Shown here: positions 22,600 through 34,054 of the stretch, piece by piece | Position numbering within the stretch: the first letter of the stretch is position 1 | Layout of the letters: each line of letters begins with the position of its first letter | Assembly (NCBI GenBank): GCA_930367205.1 | Contig: OV884012.1 | Coordinates: forward strand, 152,721,405-152,785,404 | Origin: Acanthosoma haemorrhoidale | Taxonomy: Eukaryota > Arthropoda > Insecta > Hemiptera > Acanthosomatidae | DNA: 64,000 nucleotides | Reading direction: 5' to 3' | Made by a program: the position numbers and the translations under genes | Notes under the pieces: generated by a model | What the model saw: only the letters and a program-made list of their open reading frames with translations | Database searches by the model: none | Told to the model about the DNA's origin: nothing

Positions 22600-23866
22600 C
22601 AGAAGAATTTGTTGGGAGGTTGGCTTAGGTTGATGATGAGAGGAAAATCGGGTGCTGTTAGCAAGAAAAGAGTGTAGGCGTTAAGCATGGTTGGTAATGA
22701 TTAGAAAACTACAGTGAATACAAACAAAATAAGCATATACATACTATGCCCATTAAAAAGCTTGATGAAAACCTAACAACACTCTCGCAATGAACTGTTC
22801 TGTTCATTATTGTACAATGACGATACGATCCTAATGGATGATCACCACCAGCTCAAAGAGTGTCAAAATATCTTTAAGATCAAAATAACAAATATGCTGT
22901 GAAGAAATGTCACTAAGCCATGTAACCAAATGTTTTCTATTACCTTGCCAAGCAATCTTGTTGCAGTAGTATCGATCTCAGCGTTCCTTGCCCTGTCACA
23001 AAGTGTCCGTAGTATTTGTATGTTACATTTAGAAAAAAAGTTATTAGTTATGTCAGATCTAAACATGTAGCAGTCCGGTATGTGGGTTAACCCACTATTA
23101 CACAGTTGTCTAACAGATCGCTACGGTTTTATCAACTGTCGTAACGGTGTTCCTTAACCCTGTCTAGTCTGAGATATAAAATGTATTGGAAATGTCTTTA
23201 TTAATTTTTGCCTTTTTAAAACATCTGGTTTCATGTGAGCTCTCATAGTCCGTACTTGGTTATTTTTCTACTCTTGCAACGTTTAAACCAGTCACCAATC
23301 TGATTATTAACAATCTGTTTATCTGATAATTCCGATGATAGCCGTGATAAACAGCCTCTTATTTTGGAAGAGATGTATTAATTTGAATTGCGGGTGCAGA
23401 ATAAATTGCTTTTATAGAGGAGTCTGCCTAGATTCAGTTTGGGTTTCATCTTTAATACAGGAAGGACATAATCGATAAGCTTCATTTTAAGGCAAGTTAG
23501 TTGAAAATAAATGATTGCTCACTGGTCAAGTTTAAAGGGGCGTGACTCGATATATCTAAACAAGCAGATTACAATCTGTTATTTGGAAGACAAGATATAC
23601 GTAGGAGACATTCGTGGATATGACCTACAGCGTGGAGTCAGCCGTGAGTGGACAACAGATACCCCCTGGGACAATGGAGGAGTCTGTGCTGGTCTGCATA
23701 CTTAACACCCTTCCTCGTATTCCGTGTCTTCTAGCTGTAGGTGTAACATGGCCGATAAACATTTCGCTAGTCAAATATTCATGATGTGGTCATCTCAATG
23801 TTTAATTGCTCATGTATTCCCACAACTAACAATGAAACAAATAAAAGTTATCAATCATTACCGGTC
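22600..23866. other. Unique sequence, no gene supported
   Basis: Short open frames (22863-23066 minus, 23511-23705 plus) carry no recognisable motif. Confidence 0.4.
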
Positions 23867-23958
23867 AAAAAAAAAGTATATGGGGGGGAGTATCGAATCG
23901 AACCCGGGTGCCCCCCAAGCACAGTCGGGTGCTCTACCAACAGAGCTAACCTGTACGA
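23867..23958 (-). ncRNA. tRNA-like sequence with A and B boxes and T9 terminator, probable tRNA pseudogene or SINE head
   Basis: On the minus strand the A box TAGCTCTGTTGGTAGAGCA (23948-23930) gives a perfect 4-bp D stem (GCTC/GAGC). A B box GGTTCGATTCG lies at 23904-23894, and a run of nine T (23875-23867) follows as a pol III terminator. An anticodon-arm fold (CCCGA/TGGGG) has one mismatch and would present GTG. The T stem and acceptor stem pair badly, so a functional tRNA is unlikely. It has no matching copy elsewhere in the window. Confidence 0.5.
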
Positions 23959-24516
23959 CTGAGGATTTTTCCAATATGAAATGTCTTTGGTCTAACTCTC
24001 GCTGATAAACCCAGAGCCTAGACCCTTCAATTATAATTAGACATACCAGTGTTACAGTAATCTTTGAAACAAGAAAATATATTTTAATATATCTTTTTAG
24101 TATTGCCAATCTTCGTTGAGGTATATTTATCAATATTATTAATAATTATTAACCAAAGAATAAATATTATAGCAAGATCAGAACTCGAATATTGGATCTG
24201 CCCTATTCCAAAAAATGTCTTCTTTATCAATTTCTTGTCTTTTCTCAATAAAATTAGTTTTAAGAGCTGCCACATAATCAACAATAGTCTGAATGCAATA
24301 CTTCGAACCAAGCAAGAACATTTTCTGTGCGAATAGGAGCCGTCTTAACCACCAGAAGAGATTTCGTGGTCGGAGTTCCCCAAGGGTCGGTGCTGGGACC
24401 CCTACTCTTCAACATATACACCGCGCACATAGTAGGAGCTTCATACTCCAATTGTGAGGTAGCGGCGTATGCGGACGATATAGGGGTCTACAGCACCAGC
24501 CTCGACCCAGCGAAAG

Positions 24517-24524
24517 CTCTAAAG
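24517..24524 (+). repeat. 8-bp target-site duplication of the hAT element, left copy
   Basis: CTCTAAAG here is identical to 27042-27049. An 8-bp duplication is the hallmark of the hAT superfamily. Confidence 0.9.
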
Positions 24525-27041
24525 CGTATGTGGGCAACAGCCGGCCCGCGGGCCGGATCCGGCCCGCTGTAAGATTTGATCCGGCCCGCGAGACATTTTG
24601 AAAAACCCAATTTAAAAAAAAAAAATACACTACTTACTCATACTCATGGAATCAAGTGAGCGAGCAAGCCGAGTGGCGGTGATCATCAAAGAGTGAGGCG
24701 GCAAACATCAAAGTTCAAAGCCATTGATGTTTGCCGCCACACTGGCGGCGCAACAAAGGATTATTGCTTCGCAATTGTATTGTTCTACACTAGACGATTC
24801 TAGATCATTCCTTCATTTTGCCTATATAAGCGGGTGGATGGCCGGAACTTAGTTCAGTCCTATTCGAGCTACCGTGGTGATAAGTTTGCTTTGTGACTTT
24901 GTGTGCATCTTGAGTGCTTACTAATTATACCTATTTTCTTATTAAGTTTATCGAACGATAAGTAAATGAAAATGATGTCTGGTGGAAGGAAACGAAAAGT
25001 AGATGCAGAGGGTCGCCAGTTTCAAGAAAAATGGACTGAAGAATTCTTCTTTATCTTGCACAATGGTAAGCCTATTTGTTTGATGTGTAATGAATCCATT
25101 TCGGTGATGAAAGAATTCAATATAAAGAGGCATTACTCAACTAAGCATCCTACGCTGCTCTCACTGACAGGACAAATAAGAAAAGACAAAATCCAGAAAC
25201 TTACCGCAAATTTGGAAAAACAGCAGCAAATATTTCATAGACAAAGAACACAACTTGATAATGTTGTGAAAGCTAGTTTTATAGTTAGTTCAAAATTGGC
25301 AAAGTCATTGAAACCATTTGCCGAAGGAGAATTTATCAAGGAGTGTATGTCAGAAGTTTGCAGTGTTTTGTGTCCTGAAAAGAAAAATGAATTTGAAAAA
25401 ATTAGTTTGTCAAGACGAACCGTTGTACGACGTATAGAAATGATGGCTAATGATATAAAAACAACATTGACTGGCCGTATGACTGGTATTGAATCATTTT
25501 CCATAGCATTAGACGAGAGCACCGATTTGTCTGACATAGCTCAACTGGCTATATTTATTCGAGGTGTTGATAAAGAATTCACTATTACTGAGGAATTGCT
25601 TGCTTTACAGCCGCTAAAAGGAACCACTACAGGAGAGGACATTTTTAATGAAGTTCAAAAGGTATTCACAAGTTTTGGCTTGCCATGGTCGAAATTAGTT
25701 GGAGTATGCACAGATGGTGCACCTTCTATGGTCGGCTTACGTAAAGGTTTCATCGGAATTTTGAATGAAAAAGCAACTGAATTAAATGTGCAAAAAGATG
25801 GTTTGATAGTCCTTCATTGCATTATCCACCAACAGAACTTGTGTTCTAAGTCCATTCGACTCCAGAATGTTATGAATGTGGTAGTAAAAACCATCAATTT
25901 TATTCGATCCCGAGGGCTTAACCATCGTCAGTTCAAGGCGTTTTTGGATGAAATATCAGCCGAGTATGACGACGTAACATATTATTGTGAAGTCAGATGG
26001 CTAAGCAAAGGGAAAATGCTGAAACGGTTTTACGAGCTTAGAAATGAGATAGCAGAATTTATGCAAATAAAAGATAAACCACTATCTGAATTGAGTGACG
26101 CAAAATGGATATGTGACTTAGCATTTCTTGTCGACCTTACAGGCCATTTGAATGATTTAAATTTGAAACTTCAAAAACAAGGACAGTTAGTAAATGATTT
26201 GTACAGCCATTTGAAAGCGTTTCAGAACAAAATCCGCTTGTGGGAGGCACATATGCTGTCTGGTAACAGTTACCATTTCACCACGCTCTCTGCGTATGAA
26301 AATATTGCTTACGCTCAATATGCTGAAGAACTCAAGTTACTGTCGGAGCAATTTTCGATCAGATTTAGCGATTTCAAACACATGGAAGACTGTTTCAATT
26401 TATTTGCTACTCCAACAAAAAGTAATGTACAAAATGCTCCAATACACTTGCAAATGGAGTTGATCGAGATTCAAGAAAACTCACTCCTAAAATCTAAATT
26501 TGAAGACGTGGAGTTGTGCGATTTCTACAAAAAATACCTCGAAGAAGACCATTTTCCGCAGCTTAGAAAATTTGCAAGAAGATTGATTTGTGCGTTTGGC
26601 AGTACTTATAAATGCGAACAGTTCTTTTCATTGATGAAAGTTAATAAATCAAAACATCGTACAAGGCTGACTGACGATAATTTGGAAAATTCTTTACGTC
26701 TTTGTACCAGTGGAATTAATCCAAACATCGATGAATTAGTTTCCCAAATTCAAGCTCAAGTGTCTCATTGATTTCGGTGTCGCTATTTAACTTTCGTAGT
26801 TTGTAACAATTCTAAATTTAACGATTTAATTTAATGCTGTAGGTACCTATTTTTTCATTTCATTTTGTTATTTTAATAAATTGTGTTGTAATAACATTGT
26901 CGTATTATTTCATGGCTGACTGATATCTATCGCTAAAAATTATGAACACTACTTTAAAATGCACTACTTTTAAACGCGGCCCGCGAACGTATTTGCACAC
27001 TAAAGTTTGGCCCATAACATGTCAAAGGTTGCCCATACCTG
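24525..27041 (+). mobile_element. Complete hAT-superfamily DNA transposon (2517 bp)
   Basis: The element starts CGTATGTGGGCAAC and ends with the complement of CAGGTATGGGCAACC, imperfect short terminal inverted repeats. The 8-bp duplication CTCTAAAG flanks it exactly. Subterminal regions carry repeated CGGCCCGC motifs: three in the first ~70 bp (24542, 24559, 24582) and one near the right end (26977-26985). These may be transposase-binding sites. It encodes one intact transposase ORF. Removing the element plus one duplication restores the reading frame of the host Jk-C RT. The intact ORF implies recent activity. Confidence 0.92.
24966..26771 (+). CDS. hAT transposase, GTF2IRD2/ZBED-like (601 aa)
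   Basis: This is a single uninterrupted ORF of 601 codons. A BED-like zinc finger lies at the N-terminus: C38 and C41 (CLMC), H56 and H61. The RNase-H-like catalytic core shows ALDESTD (D183) and VCTDGAPS (D250). The HCIIHQQ segment (284-290) and VRWLSKGKML (343-352) follow, and the C-terminal dimerisation region holds CEQFFSLMK with E551. D183, D250 and E551 correspond to the hAT DDE triad, and all are intact. The layout matches the transposase domesticated in vertebrate GTF2IRD2 and found in many insect transposons. The role is cut-and-paste transposition in the nucleus. A second Met two codons downstream of the first is an alternative start. Intron-free coding and full motifs suggest a potentially active copy. 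Confidence 0.93.
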   Translation: MKMMSGGRKRKVDAEGRQFQEKWTEEFFFILHNGKPICLMCNESISVMKEFNIKRHYSTKHPTLLSLTGQIRKDKIQKLTANLEKQQQIFHRQRTQLDNVVKASFIVSSKLAKSLKPFAEGEFIKECMSEVCSVLCPEKKNEFEKISLSRRTVVRRIEMMANDIKTTLTGRMTGIESFSIALDESTDLSDIAQLAIFIRGVDKEFTITEELLALQPLKGTTTGEDIFNEVQKVFTSFGLPWSKLVGVCTDGAPSMVGLRKGFIGILNEKATELNVQKDGLIVLHCIIHQQNLCSKSIRLQNVMNVVVKTINFIRSRGLNHRQFKAFLDEISAEYDDVTYYCEVRWLSKGKMLKRFYELRNEIAEFMQIKDKPLSELSDAKWICDLAFLVDLTGHLNDLNLKLQKQGQLVNDLYSHLKAFQNKIRLWEAHMLSGNSYHFTTLSAYENIAYAQYAEELKLLSEQFSIRFSDFKHMEDCFNLFATPTKSNVQNAPIHLQMELIEIQENSLLKSKFEDVELCDFYKKYLEEDHFPQLRKFARRLICAFGSTYKCEQFFSLMKVNKSKHRTRLTDDNLENSLRLCTSGINPNIDELVSQIQAQVSH

Positions 27042-27049
27042 CTCTAAAG
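27042..27049 (+). repeat. 8-bp target-site duplication of the hAT element, right copy
   Basis: CTCTAAAG here is identical to 24517-24524. Confidence 0.9.
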
Positions 27050-27954
27050 GCTGCAGAGAGCGCTGGCCAATTAATCGCCGACAGGCTGCGAGCTGTCCAC
27101 ATTCAAGTGAACCCAGCCAAGACTCATCTTCTCTTTCCAGCATGGGAAAAAGAAGCATCCACCCAGCTTTACCATAGACGGGACTCAATGTAAATTAGCC
27201 AACAGCATCTGCTACCTGGGCATCAACCTAGGCAGGCACATGACGTTCGGCACACACTTGCAAAAGAAATTAAAACGAGTCCGCAGAACTTACTACTCTC
27301 TCCAGTATCTCATCACCAGCCAGGCCATATCCCTTCGACTGAAACTCTTAATATACAAGAGCGTCCTGAGGCCAGCTCTACTGTTAGGGACACCACTCTT
27401 TAGATTCCTACATGCCAGCACCATAACTCGACTCCGGAGCTTCCAGAACAAGATCCTGCGAGCGGCACTCTGGCATACCCCCTTTCGTGAAATGAACGCT
27501 TCCGACATGCACGAAAAGTTCGAGCTCCCCACCATCACCGAAGCCATCAGACGACGTCACATCAAGTTCTTCGACTCGATGAAGCACAGTCTAAAGCCTC
27601 TCTTCCGAGACATGACACCACCACCGCTACCGGCACGATGGCAACTCTCAAGATCGAGTAAAGCAGAAGAAATGGTTGACATCACGGCGCTTGTCCCACA
27701 AACAACAAGCCTCTAAGGGGCACCCTCACTGATATCAGACTAACTACGACTGCACTACATGCCTAGAGAAGACTCTAGGCCCAGCCAACACTGTACCGTA
27801 ACAATCAACCTCCACCGAGGATTCCCACACTCCTTACTACTCTCACACCACCTTCAAGGAGGTCCTCCTAGTACAAGGATCGGATCACCCTAAATATTTT
27901 ATATTTCTCCCTCATCCTAAAATTCTAACTAAAGAGCTTAGAGAAAAAAAAAAA

Positions 27955-29524
27955 TAATATTTAATTTGTTGTTTTCTGTGAATTAATTTTATCTTTTATA
28001 ATGCGAGATGATTCCGAATGACAGGAATTCTTCAAATATGATGCATCGTCAAATAAAGGTTAAGTTTTTTTTATAGTTGGTGAAATTAATGCATTTTGGT
28101 TTAAATCCGTCTTACAATTCTTCCTAACGAGTACCGTTTTGAATTGAATGCATAATTATGACTTCATAAAATCAGCCGTTAGTTTTTTACTTACGACGTC
28201 ATGAAAAATTTATGTTTAATTATCATGACTGTTTAAAATGTCTGTACTGAATTCTTTCTACGTGGTCTAAGAGTAGAGGGGCTGCAACTAATACTTTCTC
28301 CGATATATATAAAAAAGTATTTTGTTTAATCACTGTGCATTTAATATTAATCATTTTCTCCAATTGGTTTAACAATTCTTACTGAAAAAAATCATTTAAT
28401 ACATAAATCGGTAGGTTGAGAAACTGCATGGTTATTTTTTTTGGGGGGGGGGGGGGTATTGAAATTTGGTTTACATTTTGTTGAGATAGACGCGTGTTTT
28501 GGAAGCATAACCCCGTAATTCCGACGGATTTTTGGTGTTTTATAATGGTGCCTAGTTACCATTTAGTTGAGAAACGCCTAAGTCAGTGACTCTCTACTCA
28601 ACGGGCTTAGGGATTGTGGACTGAGGACAAGAAACCATGTTTTTAACGTTGGTTTTCACTCGTCAAGTAATAAATTAGGTAAAAGTTAGGTAAAAAGCCT
28701 ATCAATAAGACAAAAAAACGGACGATTTCCAAATATTTTAAAGTTTTACTCAGATATTTTTCATGTGAAAGGGATGAAGAAACCTAAGCTGACTAATCCA
28801 GGCCCCATGTACTTTTTCGAACACAAATAGTTTCCTTTTAAATTATTTTACCATAAATAAATACTTTTTTTTTTACATATTTATTGGTAATTACTATTTT
28901 CTATTAAGTTGATTGATTTGAGGAACCCCATAGCTAAGCAAATTTAAATACTATAATGAATTTTAAGTCTTGATTGGCTATACGCTTTAATTATCAGCCA
29001 TGGGAGCGCTGATTTGAACCGTTACGCTTTGGCTGGGACGGTTTTTTTTGAAAATTAGGTCTCTATGATTTATGGGGTTAGTGATTTTGTGTCTATATAT
29101 ACATCGCTTGTGTACAATCTAAATTCTATATTATATATCTGTTAGACGGATGTCGTCCACATGCTTGTACTAGTCAGGATGATATAATGTGTCTGAGACC
29201 GGTGGGTAGACGTAGAAAAAGCTGCCCTTACCCTTACACAATAGCCACACCTAGGAGTACCCGCTCAGGCATGGCCAGCAGCTAAGGGAGTTGACTAGAC
29301 TTGTTTCTGTACTATGAGACTGTACCGGTTCCTATGGGAACAATGTCTTTTGTTGTCCTTTGGCAAGGCCACTTCGCCAGGCTCCAAGGTCGGCTTCGTC
29401 TAGCCGTCACCCTCTGCCGGCGGAGGCGGCCGAACTCTGCCGAACTGTAGGGGTAGTGCCATTAATGCGGCAAGCTGTGCTCTTGTCTAATTGCTTCTCT
29501 CTCCCTTCACTCTTTCTCGCTCTC
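27955..29524. other. Unique AT-rich sequence with a poly(G) run
   Basis: A G-run of about 14 lies at 28443-28457. A GC-richer patch at 29360-29470 has open frames but no recognisable product. No splice-supported exon was found. Confidence 0.4.
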
Positions 29525-29635
29525 GTTCTCTCTCTCTTGGTTTCCACTAATGGCCGAATATAGTCGTATTAATCGAATCCTTTCTTCCATATTATACATT
29601 CGGTCATTAGTGCAAATCAAGGGAGACAAACAGAA
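29525..29635. repeat. Inverted repeat, ~40-bp arms, ~30-bp spacer
   Basis: The left arm (about 29525-29562) contains CACTAATGGCCGAAT. The right arm (about 29593-29635) contains its near complement ATTCGGTCATTAGTG. Similarity extends outwards through TTGGTTTC/GCAAATCAA to GTTCT/AGAAC with a few mismatches and a gap. It could be a small foldback element or a decayed palindrome. Confidence 0.7.
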
Positions 29636-30561
29636 CAAAGAAACAGAATATTTTCCATACAAAAATAGACATGCAGGGATACCTGGTGGCTAGAACTAAA
29701 AACTAAATAAAAAAAATGGCACATTTATTGCCGAGTAGGAGAACAAACTAGCTAGAGCCGTTCTTCTGCGTCAGAAAATTTCAATTTAGTACCAGGTCTT
29801 CAGGATCTGACTTCTCCTGTACCTGGCATAGTTCTTTCACCAATCAATAGGATATACCAGTTTTCCTTTTTAGTTTCAACTATTAACACACAGGTATCGT
29901 GTGCGTGATACTATGAAGAGAATAAACAAAAATTTAGGAAATTATCACAACAAAAAAAAAACATTTATCAAGAATACTTTTTGCGACAACTTCTTGAAAT
30001 AATTGGAGTGTTGGAGTTGTGCCATGATCGCCTAACCATAGGCCGCACTGTTTCATTGCACGCCTACTTCAAAACTTTTCTTGTTAAAAGTCTAAATGGA
30101 CTTTTTTTCAGCAGGAGGATTTAGTCAGCTTGTTGATCATTTCAAATCTGAGTGACGGATGCTTTCAAGTATTTTAAGGTATTGTTCGTAAAACTCTATA
30201 TGCATATATTATTTATAACTACATTACAAATATATTAAATTATATTATGTATTGATGTTTACGAAAGGAGTGAGTGCAGCAAACTATAAATAAATCGTCT
30301 TATTAATTTTTTAGTGTAGATTTTGTGTATTTTTTTTTTTGATTAATGGAATGACGAGCTCTTTATGAAGGATTTGAACCATAATAGCACACTTCTCCTG
30401 CTGAATGATCGAAATGTCGTTTCTGCAACTGATGCCTTATAGTCAGATCAAAATTCCGTTTTGGGATTCATAGATATTCTTATGTTCGTCTATAAATTTA
30501 AGTCAATGGGGGGGGGGATTTTCTTAAACTCATAACTTCTTTTAATTTAAAAAGTCCTCTA
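29636..30561. other. Unique AT-rich sequence, no gene supported
   Basis: Nothing is recognised in this stretch. Confidence 0.4.
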
Positions 30562-31221
30562 TAATCTATACACCACTGATGTCCCCTCTACCACCAATAC
30601 CTTCTTGGCAACATTCGCAAACGACACTGCAGTCCTGTCAACCCATCCATACCCTGATATAGCATCCCAAAACCTTCAAAAACACCTTGACGAGATCGAG
30701 TATTGGTGCAACCAATGGCGAATCAAAGTCAATGAAAGGAAAACGTTCCCACATAACCTTTACCCTCTGCCGCAAGCCCTGTCCGCCAGTCTTTTTTAAT
30801 TCAATTCCTCTCCCTGTACGGTATTTAGGCTTCCATCTTGACAAAAGACTGACATGGAACCCACATACGAGACTAAAAAGTCAAGAACTAAACAGATGCT
30901 TTGGACAACTGTACAGGCTACTTCGAAGGAAATCCCATCTCTCAATAGAAAATAGACTTCCCAAGACTCCGCTTCCTCTTTCGCACGCGAGGGAGGTGAC
31001 AACCTTGTGGACTTTGGGAGCCTCTGGGCTGTTTGTAAATATTGTATGAATGAGCGAGTGAATGATGAATTGTAAATATGGTATGAATGAGCGAGTGAAT
31101 GATGAATTGTAAATATGGTATGAATGATATTATTTATCTCAATTACTTATTGCCTATAAGGCAGATTGTAATTTTATCTTAATAAAAATTGTTGTTGATT
31201 TAAAAAAAAAAAAAAAAAAAA
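30562..31221 (+). mobile_element. Jk-A retrotransposon, copy d, internally deleted
   Basis: The copy starts in RT at LYTTDVPSTTNTFLATFAND. The catalytic motif is FAND instead of FADD, with the first Asp lost. It proceeds through LGFHLDKRLTWNPHTRL and the YRLLRRKSHLSIEN segment. At about 30955 it jumps directly to the 3' UTR (CTTCCCAAGACTCCGCTTCC), deleting the C-terminal codons present in copies b, f and g. The UTR carries a 37-bp tandem duplication (about 31043-31116) and ends in TTGTTG followed by poly(A) (31202-31221). Confidence 0.88.
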
Positions 31222-31870
31222 TTAAAAAAGAGCAGATGAGATAGACTCGTAGACATTCTGTTTACGATAAGATTCGCTTGATATATTAGATCAGAAAATA
31301 TATAAAATTTTATGTTCAGACGTTTCTTTCGTCGTAAATGTCACAATAGAAATACGGTAAGACCCCTCCTAACACACGACGGTCTAATAAACGGTATAGT
31401 CCTTCATCGATTAGCGATAACAGAGGGAATTCTAATAATTTAAAAAACCAAAAACAAGGGTAAGACTGTTATAATACTAACTCTTACACTTTTACAGTAT
31501 GGCTGAAATACTGACTGGCAAAAGTCCATAAATTAAATCAAAAACCTATGATTGATATAGTATAACTCTATAAATAATTACTAAATTATTATTGACAAAT
31601 ATGGCCTTTGTTCTTGCTTGTAAAATCCATACATATTTAACTTTTCATAGTCGAACTAACGTCCTACATTATTTTTTGTTACCTAAAACTGGTGATTTTT
31701 TTCTTCTCGTTATTAGCCTATTAACTTAACAGAAACAGTTACAATTTTCATTTGTATGTAGTTTTAAACGGGATATCCTCAGTTTGGTTAGTGTGGTTAA
31801 TGTTAATGAGCTATGTTAATATGAAGTCTTGGACACTAAATATTATAATAATATTATTATAAATAAAATT
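31222..31870. other. Unique AT-rich sequence
   Basis: No gene is supported in this stretch. Confidence 0.4.
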
Positions 31871-32122
31871 ATTTATTATCGATCCGGGAAAACACAATGG
31901 GCAGAAAGGGGGAAATATAATGTAAATCCTTGCCCGAGACGAACCCCCCACCCCTCCATACTCAAGGCTATAGAAAATGGAAGGCGGAAGAGGGACTTCG
32001 AGCGCGATCGGCAACGGTCGGCTAAAATCGTGCGGGTGACGGCTAGCCTGGATGCACCGGGACCGGGAGGGGGGATGCAGTGCGCGTCCCGTAAACCATG
32101 GAGGAGGCCAAAATTAGGGGAG
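31871..32122 (+). promoter_or_regulatory. CpG/GC-rich island, candidate promoter and 5' UTR of a host gene
   Basis: In strong contrast to its AT-rich flanks, this ~250-bp region is GC-rich and CpG-rich (GAGCGCGATCGGCAACGGTC around 31999). It matches no repeat in the window. It ends in an ATG in good context and a consensus splice donor. That combination is typical of an insect first exon. The reverse strand also has an open frame, so a minus-strand start cannot be excluded. Confidence 0.4.
32098..32122 (+). CDS. Candidate first coding exon (MEEAKIRG + 1 nt)
   Basis: AAACCATGG gives a strong start context, and an in-frame TAA sits just upstream (32092-32094), so this ATG would be the true start of its frame. 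Eight codons (MEEAKIRG) plus one base precede GAG/GTGAGT, a perfect donor at 32123. Phase 1 fits the 69-nt exon at 38751-38819 read in its SEQGKSNQATGGGF frame. No protein family is recognised from so few residues. Confidence 0.35.
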
Positions 32123-33895
32123 GTGAGTGCTGTTTTCATTGTTTTCTTTTGATTTTTATAGATTTTTTTTTTCACTTTATCCCTGTTGAAATTGAGACAG
32201 AACACGTGGTGCGTAAGTTTCCCTGTATCCGGTGAGTACAGACGAGGTATTCCGGCGGCGGCGGTTGCCTAGGATTCCACAGAGAGAAAGTCTAGGATGG
32301 CCGGCGTTGCCTTGTTTGTACACTGTGTCTGTGTCTGGCGCTATTCCTTCTTCCTCTCCCGTCCTCCTCGTCCATTTATAGTCATATTAGTCACTTTCTG
32401 TTACGGAAATTGTTATTATCTCAGTGTTAAACACTCCTCTTTACGTTTTTTCAACATTTTTCACAATTTAAACATGATTTACGTTATTGCCTGTTTAACC
32501 TAACCTTACCTTGTTTGCTACGAATTTATCCTTGGTCACCTATGTTTAAATATGATTATCTATACAAATCATGCTAAACTATCCTCTTTTATCACGCCTA
32601 ATTAATTAATCAGTTGATGGATTCAGTAACGTCGCTATTGTTAACGATTATTGTAATGTTTGCATAACAAATAGACAAGTAATTATGAATATTGCTAAGC
32701 AATATTGATTGCAAGATAATCGTAGGACTAAAAGCATGAGTATATTAAAACTCAATTCCTCTTAACTGAAACGGGTTCAAATCCGTTAACTTATATTAAA
32801 TTTTATCTTTCGCTTGAAACTCAGTAAATTAAAATATGTTATTTTTTTTATATTATATATTATATTTTTGTCACTCATATCGTCATCACTATCTCTTTTA
32901 AGTGATGAATTTTTAATCAGTGATCGTTTTTTTTTTTTCTTGTTTGATAATAGGTCATTCGTCCATGAATTCAGTTGCATAATTTTAACGTTACGTGTAC
33001 TAGTTAAGGGTTATGTTATACGGTTATGTTTCAGCCCCTGCGTCGAAAATAAAATTTAGATATAACTGTGTATATCGCCTATGGTTGATTTACATCAAGT
33101 AGACAACGTTGCGACACTGATCTATAGTATGGACCAGGTGCTGGAGTGAGACGCTTAAATGATGGCAGTACCGCATAGTTTAAAACTAGTAATTTTAATG
33201 AAAATCTTAACGTCACCATTCAACCATATCTAAATTCACGTTGGACTGTCAGCTCGCAGTTAAATAATATTTAATTTAATTAACTCAGTCAAACGAAGAC
33301 AGTTAAAGACCTATCTATTCTACTGTGTGCTCTTTGGCCGTTTACCTTAGAATGAAATTCCCCTCCTCAAACGAAACCAAATAAATGTTTAGAAAAATTT
33401 TGATTTATAATTATTTTAAACCATTTTTATTCGATGCGATTTTGACAATTATTTTAATGTGCGTACCTTTTTTGGGGGGGTCATGGGAAACAATAAATAA
33501 CGAAATAGGTCATTTTTTACCTTTAAACAAAATTAAGAAATACACCGTAATTTTAGTTGATATTTATAAACTAGCAAGTATACTGTTCATATAAATAGCA
33601 ATGCTACAATAAAATGAGAAAGATTAGACCATATTGGCTGACAAATAAAAATTGACATTTGATACGACATTTTGTAAACAAAGAGTAAAAACCTTCGAAT
33701 GTTTTTTGAAAATTCAAAGTCTCCTAGTTAATTCCTTTTCAGAAATTGAAGAAAACTTGTAGAAATCGCCGAAAAGACAAAATTATAAATATTATTGCAG
33801 AATAGTTCTTATTACCCAGCCATGAGGTGACTTTTTTTGAAAATTCGCTCGTAGTTTTGAGGATATAGGATATAGGAGGTTATAGAAAACGACAC
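32123..33895. other. Unique AT-rich sequence, possible intron
   Basis: If the exons at 32098 and 38751 are joined, this is the start of a ~6.6-kb intron. A GGGTTCAAATCC B-box-like motif near 32772 has a good T-arm but no acceptable cloverleaf. Confidence 0.35.
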
Positions 33896-33907
33896 CGCGC
33901 ATGCGCA
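33896..33907. promoter_or_regulatory. NRF-1 / Ewg-type palindromic site
   Basis: CGCGCATGCGCA fits the NRF-1 (Erect wing in flies) consensus YGCGCAYGCGCR. It is isolated in AT-rich sequence. The function is inferred only from the motif. Confidence 0.35.
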
Positions 33908-34054
33908 CTGATAGGTCCTTCAAATTTTCCCCGCCATGACTATTAGGACGGTTTTGAATTTTATTTTAATTTTTAACTTCTGCACATGCGTACATTTAAT
34001 GACCTCTTTATGGGAGGAAAAATACACCGACACTATCGGTGAAATTATCGCTCA

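Larger units (their letters stand above)
24305..27954 (+). mobile_element. Jk-C Jockey-like retrotransposon, 5' truncated, split by hAT element
   Basis: Coding sequence resumes mid-palm at FSVRIGAVLTTRRDFVVG, followed by VPQGSVLGPLLFNIYTAHI and the catalytic AYADDIGVYSTS. Both catalytic Asp are present. At ALK (24516-24524) a hAT transposon interrupts the frame. Beyond it the same frame continues as AAESAGQLIADRLRAVHIQV. A frameshift near 27140-27175 then leads into CYLGINLGRHMTFGTHLQKK and RRRHIKFFDSMKHSLKPL, ending with TAA at 27714-27716. The 3' UTR ends with an A-run (27944-27954). Without the hAT insert the fragment is about 1.1 kb. The 5' end is lost, and no target duplication was identified. 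Confidence 0.85.

Noticed and set aside
23867..23958. Functional tRNA-His (anticodon GTG)
   Set aside because: The T and acceptor stems do not pair adequately and the anticodon stem has a mismatch. It is kept only as tRNA-like.
32720..32795. tRNA-like B box and good T arm near 32772
   Set aside because: No matching D arm, anticodon arm or acceptor stem could be folded; treated as chance.
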